Origin: Actinomycetota bacterium
Lineage (GTDB): Bacteria > Actinomycetota > Nitriliruptoria > Nitriliruptorales > Nitriliruptoraceae
Assembly: GCA_019347575.1 (NCBI GenBank)
Contig: JAHWKY010000019.1
Coordinates: 25,568-89,567 of the forward strand
Length of the DNA stretch: 64,000 nt
Reading direction: 5' to 3'
The position numbers and the translations under genes were made by a program. Every line of letters begins with the position of its first letter. Positions within the stretch are counted from its first letter, which is position 1. Under the pieces are notes generated by a model. It saw only the letters and a list, made by a program, of their open reading frames with translations, had not been told where the DNA came from and did not search any database. Shown in pieces: positions 26,057-34,788 of the stretch.

Positions 26057-27520
26057 TCATCCGCGCATCGATCCGTGAGAGGCGCCTGATCCCTGACGTG
26101 CGACCGCGGGGACGTAGGTGCCGACCGGTTCGCGTGTCCACCACGCCCCGCTCTCCCTCCGCTCGGCCGGGGAGCTGAACCGGTAGCGGTAGCGGATCGC
26201 CCGCACCGCGCGGGGCGGCTCGCCGTCGAAGGGGTCATCCCGGAGCAGCGCGAGGATCCTGGGGTTAGCGGCCAGCAACGCCTCGATCATCGGGACGAAC
26301 CAGCGGTCGCGGAACCCCGGCGAGGGCGACATCGCCGCGAACCACATCAGCCAGTCGAGTCGGAGGTGGTACGGGGCGACCTGCGGCGGTCTGCGGCGAA
26401 CGTCGGTGGGCTTGCCCTTGAACTCGTACTCGCGCCACTCCGCGGACGTGTCGGCCGGGTCGTCGAGCGTGCCCTCCACCACGATCTCGTAGCGGGTCTT
26501 GGTGATGGAGCCGAACGCCCCGTACGTGTTCACCAGCCGCAGGGCGTCGAAGCTGCGGTTCATCGCCTGACCCGGTGACAGCAGGTTGCGCACGACCGGC
26601 ACCGAGCGGACCGCCACCAGCGCGGTGAGCGCGATGGCGAGCCCGCCGAACCACACCGGCGGGTCGGCCAGGTCCGCCGGGGCTGACGCCGGCAGCAGCG
26701 CGTCGAGGAACCCACCGCTCAGGGCGGTGAACCCCAGCACGAGCGTCAGGGCGTTCAACCAGGCGAAGTTGCCCGACACCATCAGGTAGGCCTGCGTCAC
26801 CACGATCACCGCGCCGCCGACGCTCGCGACCGGCTGCGGGGTGAAGAGCAGGAAGGGGATCGCGAGCTGGGTGACGTGGTTCGCGCCGACCTCGATCCGG
26901 TGCGCCCACCGTGGCAGGTGGTGGAAGTACCAGCTCAGCGGGTTGGGCATCGGCTGGGTCTCGTGGTGGTACTCCAGGCACGTCAGGTCGCGCCAGCAGG
27001 GGTCGCCCCGCAGCTTGATGAGTCCCGCCCCGAACTCGACCCGGAACAGCAGCCAGCGCAGCAACCAGATCACCAGCAGAGGCGGGGCGACGTCGGCCGG
27101 CCCGAGGAAGATGGCGAGGAAGCCCGCCTCGACCAGCAGCGACTCCCACCCGAACGCGTACCACACCTGGCCGATGTTGAGCAGCGACAGGTACAGCGCC
27201 CACAGGACGATCCACGTCCCCATCGAGACCACGATCGGTCCCGACTCGGTGAGGCCCAGGACCGCGGCGGCTGACAGACCGATCCCGAGCCAGCCCGCCA
27301 CCAGCACGCCCCCGTCGGAGTAGCGCCAGTGGAACAGGCTGGGGCTCTGACGGAAGGCCACCCGTTCCACGAAGCGACGGGCGGGTGTCAGCCCGTCGTC
27401 TCCGAGCAGCCCGCGCCACTGGTGGACGACCGCCACGAAAGCGAGGAGGTAGATCGCCGCCAGGGCACGCTGGAACAGCCAGCGCGCGAGCCAGTACTCC
27501 TCGGCGCCGAGCCAGTCCAC
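26057..27520 (-). CDS. Lipase maturation factor (LMF)-family membrane protein
   Basis: Protein of 487 aa with about eight hydrophobic spans and then a soluble C-terminal domain. CLEYHHETQPMPNPLSWYFHHLP, FRVEFGAGLIKLRGD and PPQVAPYHLRLDWLMWF are the conserved blocks of the LMF1 family. In animals LMF1 folds secreted lipases; bacterial members are common but uncharacterised. Here it sits near lipid hydrolases and WS/DGAT. The start is GTG at 27520. It ends about 45 residues after the last family block, in a disordered Gly/Ser tail. Confidence 0.8.
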   Translation of the reverse strand: MDWLGAEEYWLARWLFQRALAAIYLLAFVAVVHQWRGLLGDDGLTPARRFVERVAFRQSPSLFHWRYSDGGVLVAGWLGIGLSAAAVLGLTESGPIVVSMGTWIVLWALYLSLLNIGQVWYAFGWESLLVEAGFLAIFLGPADVAPPLLVIWLLRWLLFRVEFGAGLIKLRGDPCWRDLTCLEYHHETQPMPNPLSWYFHHLPRWAHRIEVGANHVTQLAIPFLLFTPQPVASVGGAVIVVTQAYLMVSGNFAWLNALTLVLGFTALSGGFLDALLPASAPADLADPPVWFGGLAIALTALVAVRSVPVVRNLLSPGQAMNRSFDALRLVNTYGAFGSITKTRYEIVVEGTLDDPADTSAEWREYEFKGKPTDVRRRPPQVAPYHLRLDWLMWFAAMSPSPGFRDRWFVPMIEALLAANPRILALLRDDPFDGEPPRAVRAIRYRYRFSSPAERRESGAWWTREPVGTYVPAVARQGSGASHGSMRG

Positions 27521-27733
27521 GCATGCCCCCTTCCCTCACTCTCGTGCTACCGCTCCGCTGCTTGAGCACTCCTCGTGCTACCGCTTCGCTACTTGAGCAC
27601 TCCTCCTCGTGCTACCTCTCCGGACGAACGTACCCACGACCGCGGGACCGCCCTCCGTCCGGTCGGGCAAGGGGCGAGCGAGCGCCGCCTCGGGCACGCA
27701 CCTTGGAACCGCCAGCTACGAGGAGGATCAACC
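27521..27733. repeat. Spacer with family V tandem repeats
   Basis: 213-bp divergent spacer between the LMF and Rho-N-like genes. Units beginning CTCGTGCTACC start at 27541 and 27572 (full) and 27606 (truncated), each full unit carrying GCTTGAGCAC or ACTTGAGCAC. They match the repeat in the hydrolase gene at 21392-21457. The rest (27625-27720) shows no gene; a promoter for the small plus-strand gene is expected but not clear. Confidence 0.75.
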
Positions 27734-27991
27734 TTGGGTCAGAAGGACCACGGACCATCGGTCAAGGACGACGAGCAGTACGAGTCCCTGCGCGAGGAGG
27801 GCATGTCGAAGGAGAAGGCCGCCCGCATCGCCAACGCCGACCGTTCGAAGGCCGGCAAGCGCGGTGGCTCCTCGAGCAAGTACGAGGACTGGAACAAGGA
27901 CGAGCTGTACGAGAAGGCCAAGGACGTCGGCATCGAGGGCCGCTCCGACATGAGTAAGAAGGAGCTCATCAACGCCCTCCGCAACCACTGA
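27734..27991 (+). CDS. Small Rho-N/SAP-like basic protein
   Basis: Highly charged protein of 85 aa. The N-terminal half (DDEQYESLREEGMSKEKAARIANA) is a short conserved motif found in small actinobacterial stress-type proteins. The C-terminal 35 residues (WNKDELYEKAKDVGIEG, MSKKELINALR) form a Rho N-terminal/SAP-like helical fold that usually binds nucleic acid. TTG start at 27734 with a perfect AGGAGG 7 nt upstream. Function unknown; a nucleoid or RNA-binding role is plausible. Confidence 0.8.
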   Translation: MGQKDHGPSVKDDEQYESLREEGMSKEKAARIANADRSKAGKRGGSSSKYEDWNKDELYEKAKDVGIEGRSDMSKKELINALRNH

Positions 27992-28057
27992 CACTGCCCT
28001 CACTACGCTCGTTCACGCCCGACCCGGTCGGCGCGTGACCGAGCGTGAGGTGTCCCA

Positions 28058-30343
28058 CTGGGGAGTACCGAGGAGCGGATCCGTCGTGGCGTCCGGATCG
28101 ACGGCACCGTGCAGGGGGTCGGGTTCCGTCCGTACGTGTACGCGCTGGCGACCGAGCTCGGCCTGACCGGTCACGTCGGCAACGACGCGGCCGGGGTCTT
28201 CATCGAGATCGAGGGGCGCGAACCAGCGATCGAACGGTTCCTCACGAGGCTCCCCGTCGAACTGCCACCGCTCGCTCGGATCGAGCGCTTCGACGTCGAA
28301 CCACTCACGCCGGTCGGCACGCACACCTTCACGATCGTCGCCAGCGACGCCGGCGGGGTGCGGACGGCACAGATCTCGCCCGACGTCGCCACGTGCGACG
28401 ACTGCCTCGCTGAGGTGACCGACCGCCGTGATCGTCGCCACCGGTACCCGTTCACGAACTGCACGAACTGCGGGCCGCGGCTGACCATCGTCACGGGCGT
28501 GCCCTACGACCGTCCCAACACGACGATGGCGCGGTTCGACATGTGTGAGGCCTGCGCCGCCGAGTACGCCGACCCTCGCGACCGTCGCTTCCACGCCCAG
28601 CCGGTGTGCTGTCCCGCCTGTGGGCCGTCGCTGCGTCTCGTCGCGTCATCGGGCGAGGTGCTCCGAGGCGACCCCATCGAGCAGACGGCACGGCTGCTCC
28701 TGGACGGCCGGGTCGTCGCGGTGAAGGGTGTCGGTGGGTACCACCTCGCGGTGGACGCGACATCGGAGGAGGCGACCGCGGCGCTGCGGCGGCGCAAGCA
28801 CCGCGAGGAGAAGCCCTTCGCCCTGATGGTCGCCGACCTGGCGACGGCACGCGAGCTCTGCGAGGTCGGGGAGACCGAAGCGGAGCTGCTGACCGGCCGC
28901 GAGCGCCCCATCCTGCTGCTGCCGCGACGCCAGGACGCCGCGATCGCCTCGTCCGTCGCCCCACGGAACCGCTCGCTCGGGCTGATGCTGCCCTACACCC
29001 CCCTGCACCACCTGCTGTTGGTTGCGGTCGACCGCCCCCTCGTGCTGACGAGCGGGAACGTGTCCGACGAGCCCATCGCCTTCCGCGACGACGACGCCTT
29101 CGAGCGCCTCGGACCCATCGCCGACGCCTTCCTCACCCACGAGCGCCCCATCCACACCCGCGTCGACGACTCGGTCGTTCGGGTGATCGGCGATCGCGTC
29201 ACCCCGCTCAGGCGATCGCGTGGTTACGCCCCACGCCCGGTCGAGGTCGCGTGGCCGTTCCCGCGTCACGTCCTCGCGGTCGGCGCCGAGTTGAAGAACA
29301 CCTTCGCGCTCGCGAAGGACCAGCACGTGTTCGTCTCGCACCACATCGGCGATCTCGAGAACCACGAGACGCTGCGAGCCTTCACCGACGGGATCGCCCA
29401 CTTCGCGCGCCTGTTCGACATCTCCCCGGAGGTCGTCGCCCACGACCTGCACCCCGAGTACCTGTCGACGAAGTACGCGTCCGAACTCGACGACGTCGAA
29501 CTCGTGGGCGTGCAGCACCACCACGCCCACATCGTCTCGTGTCTCGCGGACAACGCCGTCGACGGGCCGGTCATCGGGTTCGCGTTCGACGGCACCGGTT
29601 ACGGCGACGACGGGACCATCTGGGGGGGCGAGGTGCTGGTCGCCGACCGCGCCGAACACGACCGCGTCGGCCACCTCTCGACCGTCCCGCTCGCGGGCGG
29701 AGCCGCCGCCATCCGTGAACCGTGGCGCATGGCCGCCACCCACCTCGACGCCGCTGGTCTCGCGTCAGAGGCTCTGGAGGTCCGCCGACGCAACGCCGAG
29801 CGCTGGGACGACGTCGTCGCGGTCGGCCGCTCCGGCATCAACTCCCCACCCACCTCGAGCGTGGGGCGGCTGTTCGACGCGGTCGCCGCCCTCGTCGGCA
29901 TCCGCGACGCCGTTACCTACGAGGGCCAGGCCGCCATCGAGCTGGAGCAGGCCGCCGATGTCACGGTGGACGCCGCCTACCCAGCGACGCTGGACACGAG
30001 CGGGGCGCCGTTCACCATCGCCGCGAGCGACCTGATCCGGGCCGTCGTCGACGACCTCCGGGATGGTGTGCCGGCGCCGACCATCGCCGCGAGGTTCCAC
30101 GCCGGGCTGATCGGCGTCGTGGTCGAGGCGGCGGAGCACGTCCGGGGGGTGACGGGACTAACGACGGTGGCGCTGTCCGGAGGGGTCTTCCAGAACGTGC
30201 GCTTGGTCGAGGGCGTGCTCGCGGCGCTGACGCAGGCGGGCTTCGAGGTCCTCACCCACCGGCGGGTGCCACCCAACGACGGTGGCATCAGCCTCGGTCA
30301 GGCCGTCATCGCCGCAGCCGTGAGCTCACGCAGCACGTGGTAG
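28058..30343 (+). CDS. hypF: Carbamoyltransferase HypF (CTG start proposed)
   Basis: Makes the carbamoyl-adenylate/thiocarboxamide that becomes the CN ligand of [NiFe] hydrogenase. Domains in order: acylphosphatase (VQGVGFRPYVYALA), two zinc fingers (CDDCLAEV...NCTNCGPR and CEACAAEY...CCPACGPS), YrdC-like (VKGVGGYHLAVDATSEEA, RRRKHREEKPFALM), and Kae1-like carbamoyltransferase (VGVQHHHAHIVSCLADN, GFAFDGTGYGDDGTIWGGE). The first GTG (28109) starts inside the acylphosphatase strand. In-frame residues upstream (ERIRRGVRIDGT) complete it, reached only from a CTG at 28058 with GAGG upstream. With CTG the length is 761 aa, normal for HypF. No other hyp or hydrogenase gene is in the window. Confidence 0.88.
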   Translation: MGSTEERIRRGVRIDGTVQGVGFRPYVYALATELGLTGHVGNDAAGVFIEIEGREPAIERFLTRLPVELPPLARIERFDVEPLTPVGTHTFTIVASDAGGVRTAQISPDVATCDDCLAEVTDRRDRRHRYPFTNCTNCGPRLTIVTGVPYDRPNTTMARFDMCEACAAEYADPRDRRFHAQPVCCPACGPSLRLVASSGEVLRGDPIEQTARLLLDGRVVAVKGVGGYHLAVDATSEEATAALRRRKHREEKPFALMVADLATARELCEVGETEAELLTGRERPILLLPRRQDAAIASSVAPRNRSLGLMLPYTPLHHLLLVAVDRPLVLTSGNVSDEPIAFRDDDAFERLGPIADAFLTHERPIHTRVDDSVVRVIGDRVTPLRRSRGYAPRPVEVAWPFPRHVLAVGAELKNTFALAKDQHVFVSHHIGDLENHETLRAFTDGIAHFARLFDISPEVVAHDLHPEYLSTKYASELDDVELVGVQHHHAHIVSCLADNAVDGPVIGFAFDGTGYGDDGTIWGGEVLVADRAEHDRVGHLSTVPLAGGAAAIREPWRMAATHLDAAGLASEALEVRRRNAERWDDVVAVGRSGINSPPTSSVGRLFDAVAALVGIRDAVTYEGQAAIELEQAADVTVDAAYPATLDTSGAPFTIAASDLIRAVVDDLRDGVPAPTIAARFHAGLIGVVVEAAEHVRGVTGLTTVALSGGVFQNVRLVEGVLAALTQAGFEVLTHRRVPPNDGGISLGQAVIAAAVSSRSTW

Positions 30344-31575
30344 AGCGTCGTCTGGACCTCCTGGATGCGGTGCACCGACGCGGACGGCACGACGAAGAGG
30401 TGGTCGATGGCGTCGCTGCTCGCCATCGTCCCGCCATCCCCACCCGCGAACCCCACCGTCACCATCCCGATCTCTCGGGCAGCCTCGAACGCGCGGATGA
30501 GGTTGGGCGAGTTGCCGCTCGTCGACAGCGCGACGAACGCATCACCGGGGCGGCCGAAGGCGCGCACCTGGCGGGAGAACACGACCTCGAAGTCGACGTC
30601 GTTCGACAGGGCGGTGATGACCGCGACATCGTTGGTCAGGCACAGCGCCGGCACCGGCGACCAGCCGTGAGGCGGGTCGAGGTGGACGCGAGCAACCTCC
30701 TGCGCGTCGCTGCTGCTCCCGCCGTTCCCGCAACTGAGCAGCCTCCCACCCCTCCGGAAGGACTCCCCCAGCGCCGCGGCCGCCCGTGCGAGCTCGTCGG
30801 CGTAGGCCTCGCCGGTCCGGGTGCGGAGCTGCACGACCTCGGCGACCTTGTCGCGGCTGGACGCAGCCACCTCCTCGAGCACGGCCTCGATGTCCGAGCC
30901 GCCCTCGTACAGGAACGGGTAGAGCTCGCCTAGGCCGTCGGGACCCGTCTCGGCCGCGGATGCGTCGCCGGTCACGACGTCCGGCTGCTCGAGGAAGACG
31001 TGGACCAGCTCCCACAGCACGTGGTAGGTCGTGACGTGAGCCTCCTTCACCACCAACGGATCGTCGGACGCCGCCAGCAGGACGTGGTCGACGGCTCCGC
31101 TGTCGGCGATGGCACCACCGTCACCTCCGACGAGCGCGATCGTCAGCAGCCCGGCCTCGTGCGCGGCCTCGAGACCACGCAGCACGTTGCGACAGTCGCC
31201 GTCGTGGGACAGCCCGAGTGCGATGTCGGTGGGCCGGCCCACGACGCGGAGCGTGTGCGCGTAGACCTCGTCGAAGCCGTGTCGCGACGCGACGCTCGTG
31301 AAGCTCGCCGCGTCGGCGTTGAGCGAGATGGCTGGCAGCGCGCGCTTGCCGACGATGACGGGGTGGACGAACTCCACCGACACGTGCTGCGCGTCGGTCG
31401 TCGGGCCGCCGTTGCCGAAGGCGATCAGGGTCCCGCCCTCGAGGAAGCGACCCGCCATCGCGTGGCACGCGATCGCCAGTGGCTCGGCGGAGTTCGCCAG
31501 CACCGCGACCGGCTCGACACGACGACCGAACGCCGCGCTCGCCGTCTCCAGCAGCTGCGTCGGTCCGGTCGCCAT
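30298..31575 (-). CDS. Tandem SIS-domain (GmhA-like) protein
   Basis: Two sedoheptulose-7-phosphate-isomerase-like SIS domains in one chain of 425 aa. The first half has FGNGGPTTDAQHVSVEF (Gly54 onward), LSHDGD and VTTYHVLWELVH. The second half, from about residue 240, has CGNGGSSSDAQEVARVH, LSTSGNS and QTTLYHVLREL. GmhA is normally a single-domain homotetramer, so this is an internal duplication. The 3' end overlaps hypF by 46 bp on the opposite strand. SIS proteins occur beside hyp genes in some actinobacteria, so a link to hydrogenase maturation or sugar-phosphate binding is possible but unproven. Confidence 0.82.
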   Translation of the reverse strand: MATGPTQLLETASAAFGRRVEPVAVLANSAEPLAIACHAMAGRFLEGGTLIAFGNGGPTTDAQHVSVEFVHPVIVGKRALPAISLNADAASFTSVASRHGFDEVYAHTLRVVGRPTDIALGLSHDGDCRNVLRGLEAAHEAGLLTIALVGGDGGAIADSGAVDHVLLAASDDPLVVKEAHVTTYHVLWELVHVFLEQPDVVTGDASAAETGPDGLGELYPFLYEGGSDIEAVLEEVAASSRDKVAEVVQLRTRTGEAYADELARAAAALGESFRRGGRLLSCGNGGSSSDAQEVARVHLDPPHGWSPVPALCLTNDVAVITALSNDVDFEVVFSRQVRAFGRPGDAFVALSTSGNSPNLIRAFEAAREIGMVTVGFAGGDGGTMASSDAIDHLFVVPSASVHRIQEVQTTLYHVLRELTAAAMTA

Positions 31576-31760
31576 CTTCTCCTCCCAGCGGGGGTTACGG
31601 CCCCCTGAGCGAGGCTGCGTGGAGGATGTGTCTCACAGGTGAGCCAGATGCTCCACGGAGCGGGGTCCGAGGGTACTCCTGGGCCTCCAGCGCTAACCTG
31701 ACACACCGTCAGGTTCTGCGTCGGCGACGAGCACGACGGGCGGGATCCGGAGGAGGTGGC
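31576..31760. other. Divergent spacer SIS gene / CoA ligase
   Basis: 185 bp between divergent genes. It contains operator site 6 (31698-31712) with TAACCT at its left edge, as at site 3. It also has a ribosome site GGAGGAGGT just before the GTG at 31761. No small gene is supported. Confidence 0.6.
31698..31712. promoter_or_regulatory. CTGAC-N5-GTCAG operator, site 6
   Basis: CTGAC-ACACC-GTCAG with arms extended to AACCTGAC/GTCAGGTT (31695-31715). Centre about 56 nt upstream of the NDP-forming CoA ligase start at 31761. Confidence 0.72.
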
Positions 31761-33863
31761 GTGGAGGCGCGCGTGGCGGACCTCGACCGGTTCTTCACGC
31801 CCCGCGTCGTCGCCGTCATCGGTGCCACCGACGACCCCGACTCACCCGCCTGGATGAGCTGGGACCAGATCCGGCGCTGGGGCGAGGCGCACGGGGCGCA
31901 GGTCATCCCGATCAACCCCGGTCGCGAGCGGGTCGACGACCTGACCGCGTACGGATCCATCCTCGACGTGCCCGGCGAGGTGGACCTCGTCGCGATCCTC
32001 ATCAGCAAGCCCGAGGCGGTCCTGCCCGAGATCATCGAGAAGAAGGCGCGGTTCGCGGTCCTCTTCTCGGCCGGTTTCGCCGAGACCGGCGACGAGGGCG
32101 AGGCGCGCCAGCGCGCCATCGTCGAGATGCTGGCCGGCACCGACCTGCGGCTGCTCGGACCGAACACCACGCTCAACGCGTTCCAGGACTTCTCCCCGGA
32201 CGTCGGTGGCGGCAAGCGCGTCGGTCTGATCACCCAGTCCGGTCACCAGGGACGACCGCTGTACCAGGCGCAGGAACTCGGGCTCGGGCTCAAGGCGTGG
32301 GCACCCACCGGCAACGAGGCCGATCTCGAAGCCGCCGACTTCCTGCGTTGGTTCGCCGACCAGGACGACGTCGGCGCCGTCGCCGCGTACATCGAGGGCT
32401 TCAAGGACGGCGGGGCGCTGCTGCGCGCGCTCGACCATGCCGCCGCCCGCGCGGTGCCGTTCGTGTGCGTGAAGGTCGGCCGCACAGACGTGGGCCGGTC
32501 GTGGGCGCGGTCGCACTCGGGCCACCTCGCGGGCTCCGACCAGGTCACCGACGCGGCCTTCCGCCAGTACGGCGTCACCCGGGTCGACACGCTCGACGAG
32601 CTCGCCGACGTGTCGATGCTGCTCGCGCGCGCCACCCCGCCCCGTGGTAACGGGCTCGCCATCTACTCGATCTCCGGCGGCACCGGGGCCCACGCCGCGG
32701 ACCTCGCGGCCGCCCGCGGCCTCGAGCTCCCGGAGCTGTCGGAGCCGACCCAGGGACGACTGCACGAGCTCATCGCGCCCTTCCTCCGCGTGTCCAACCC
32801 CGTCGACAGCGGTGGCCACCCCACCGGGGACGAGCGTGGTCCCCGCATCCTCGAAGCGATCCTCGCCGACCCCGCCGTGTCGCTGCTGCTCGTGCCGATC
32901 CCCGGTGCGGTCCCTCCCATCTCGGAGAAGTTCGCACAGGACCTCGTCGATGCGGCTCGCGGCACCGACAAGCCGATCTGCGTCGTGTGGGGTTCCCCCG
33001 TCGGAACCGAACCGGCCTACCGCGACATCCTCCTGCCCAGCGGCCTGCCGGTCTTCCGCTCGCTCGGCAACGCGCTCACCGCGATCCGCGCGTACTTCGC
33101 CTGGCACCGCTTCCGGTCGAGCTACGTCTCCGCTCTGCCGCCCCGCGCCCCGCACGACGCCCGCGCGGCCGTGGCGCGCGAGGTCATCGGCGACGGCGGG
33201 GCGCTCAGCGAGGTCACGGCGAAGCGTTTGGTCAACGGCTACGGCATCGTGATGCCGCGCGAGGAGCTGTGCAGCTCCTCCGACGAGGCGGTCGCGGCGG
33301 CAGCCGAGATCGGCTACCCGGTCGTGATGAAGGTTGTGTCGCCACACCTGCAGCACAAGACCGACCTCGGGCTCGTCGCCCTCGGCGTCCTCGACGAGCG
33401 GGGCGTGCGGGACACCTACGACCGGCTGCTCGGCGCGGTGACGGGCCACGTCCCGCCCGACTCGATCGAGGGCGTCCTCGTGGCCGAGCAGCTCAGCGGC
33501 GGGACCGAGACCATCCTCGGCCTCGTCCGCGACGAGCTGTTCGGGCCGACGGTCGTGTTCGGGATCGGCGGGGTGGCGGTCGAGGTGTACCGCGACGTCA
33601 CCTTCCGGGTCGTGCCCTTCACCCGCGCCGAGGCCGAGCGGATGGTCCGCGAGGTGCGCGGGCTGCCGCTGCTGACCGGGGCGCGAGGTCGCCCCGCCGC
33701 CGACCTCGACGCGCTCGTCGACGCCGTCATGGCGGTCCAGGACCTCGCGCTCGACCTCGGCGACGACCTCGTGGAGCTCGACCTCAACCCGCTGCTCGCC
33801 CGCCCCGACGGCGTCGTCGCCCTCGACGCCCTCGCCGTCGTCCGCTCAGCCTCGGAAGATTGA
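31761..33863 (+). CDS. NDP-forming acyl-CoA ligase (ACD/Pat-like)
   Basis: Protein of 700 aa. N-terminal CoA-binding Rossmann domain (FFTPRVVAVIGATDDPDSPAW), then succinyl-CoA-ligase-like domains with SHSGHLAGSD around the expected phospho-His, then an ATP-grasp domain (VTAKRLVNGYGIVMPREEL, YPVVMKVVSPHLQHKTDLG, ELDLNPLLA). It joins an organic acid to CoA with ATP to ADP (or GTP to GDP). The GTG at 31761 has GGAGGAGGT upstream; the longer frame crosses the operator. The stop codon TGA is inside palindrome II copy b. Substrate unknown; operator context suggests a steroid or fatty-acid fragment. Confidence 0.85.
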   Translation: MEARVADLDRFFTPRVVAVIGATDDPDSPAWMSWDQIRRWGEAHGAQVIPINPGRERVDDLTAYGSILDVPGEVDLVAILISKPEAVLPEIIEKKARFAVLFSAGFAETGDEGEARQRAIVEMLAGTDLRLLGPNTTLNAFQDFSPDVGGGKRVGLITQSGHQGRPLYQAQELGLGLKAWAPTGNEADLEAADFLRWFADQDDVGAVAAYIEGFKDGGALLRALDHAAARAVPFVCVKVGRTDVGRSWARSHSGHLAGSDQVTDAAFRQYGVTRVDTLDELADVSMLLARATPPRGNGLAIYSISGGTGAHAADLAAARGLELPELSEPTQGRLHELIAPFLRVSNPVDSGGHPTGDERGPRILEAILADPAVSLLLVPIPGAVPPISEKFAQDLVDAARGTDKPICVVWGSPVGTEPAYRDILLPSGLPVFRSLGNALTAIRAYFAWHRFRSSYVSALPPRAPHDARAAVAREVIGDGGALSEVTAKRLVNGYGIVMPREELCSSSDEAVAAAAEIGYPVVMKVVSPHLQHKTDLGLVALGVLDERGVRDTYDRLLGAVTGHVPPDSIEGVLVAEQLSGGTETILGLVRDELFGPTVVFGIGGVAVEVYRDVTFRVVPFTRAEAERMVREVRGLPLLTGARGRPAADLDALVDAVMAVQDLALDLGDDLVELDLNPLLARPDGVVALDALAVVRSASED

Positions 33864-33903
33864 ACCGGTGAACCTGATGCTCCGGTTCAACGGTTCGATC
33901 TTC
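33855..33903. repeat. Palindromic repeat family II, copy b
   Basis: A 49-nt palindrome GAAGATTGAACC ... GGTTCGATCTTC with inner arms TGAACC/GGTTCA. It supplies the TGA stop of the CoA ligase and ends 18 nt before the next start, between two plus-strand genes. Same length and design as 19863-19911. Confidence 0.86.
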
Positions 33904-33920
33904 AGCGGGAGGTGGATGTG

Positions 33921-34772
33921 ATGGGGCTGCCCGAGCCGCCGGACGTCGGGGCGTCGGCGCTCCCGCCAGGGACGTTCGACGGCGCGGTCGTCGCCGTGAC
34001 CGGAGGTGGGACGGGCCTGGGCAAGGCCATCGCGGTCGAGTTCGCGCGGCTGGGGGCGAGCGTCGCGATCCTCAGCCGCAACCCCGCCCACCACCAGGCG
34101 GGGATCGCCGCCATCGGCGAGGTCGGGGCGCGCGCCACCGCCGTGGCGTGCGACGTGCGCGATCCCGATCAGGTCGGGGCGGCGTTCAACGCGGTCGTGG
34201 CCCGGCTCGGACTGCCCGACGTGCTCGTGAACAACGCGGCCGGCAACTTCCCCGTCGCCGCCGAGGAGCTGTCGCCCAACGGGTGGCGAGCGGTGACCCA
34301 GATCGTCGCGGACGGCACGTTCTTCTGCTCGCGCGAGTTCGCGCGACGCCACCTCGACGCCGGCACACCGGGCAGCATCGTGAACATCGGGGCGAGCTAC
34401 GCCTGGACCGGCGGACCGGGGTTCGTGCACTCGGCTGCCGCGAAGGCCGCGGTCAAGAACCTCACCGAGACGCTCGCGGTCGAGTGGGCGCCCTACGGCA
34501 TCCGGGTCAACTGCCTCGTTCCCGGCCTCTTCCCGCACGAGGACGAGGCCGACCACATCCGTGGCGTGCCCGAGCGCGGCGACCGCGAGGACGAGCGCTC
34601 ACCGGCGGGGCGCGTCGGCCGACCACGCGAGCTCGGTTGGGCGGCGACCTTCCTGGCGTCGCCGTACGGCACCTACATCAGCGGGGCCACGCTGACCGTC
34701 GACGGGGCGAACTGGCAGCGTCGGTCACTGCTGCAACCTCCCTTCACCCCGATCCGCGACCAGCTCAGCTGA
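33921..34772 (+). CDS. 2,4-dienoyl-CoA-reductase-like SDR
   Basis: SDR of 283 aa: GGGTGLGKA cofactor loop, NNAAGNF, Ser in NIGASYAW. At the usual Tyr-x3-Lys position it reads SAAAK, so the catalytic Tyr is absent. This is a feature of the 2,4-dienoyl-CoA reductase (DECR) branch, which also shares the NNAAGNF motif. It would reduce dienoyl-CoA to enoyl-CoA with NADPH in degrading unsaturated chains. ATG at 33921 with GGAGG 8 nt upstream; two in-frame GTGs just before it lack spacing. Probably co-transcribed with the CoA ligase unless palindrome II terminates. Confidence 0.8.
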   Translation: MGLPEPPDVGASALPPGTFDGAVVAVTGGGTGLGKAIAVEFARLGASVAILSRNPAHHQAGIAAIGEVGARATAVACDVRDPDQVGAAFNAVVARLGLPDVLVNNAAGNFPVAAEELSPNGWRAVTQIVADGTFFCSREFARRHLDAGTPGSIVNIGASYAWTGGPGFVHSAAAKAAVKNLTETLAVEWAPYGIRVNCLVPGLFPHEDEADHIRGVPERGDREDERSPAGRVGRPRELGWAATFLASPYGTYISGATLTVDGANWQRRSLLQPPFTPIRDQLS

Positions 34773-34788
34773 CCGGAAGTCGCCGGCC

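Noticed and set aside
28058..31575. A hydrogenase maturation cluster
   Set aside because: Only hypF is present; no hypA-E or hydrogenase subunit genes lie within the window.
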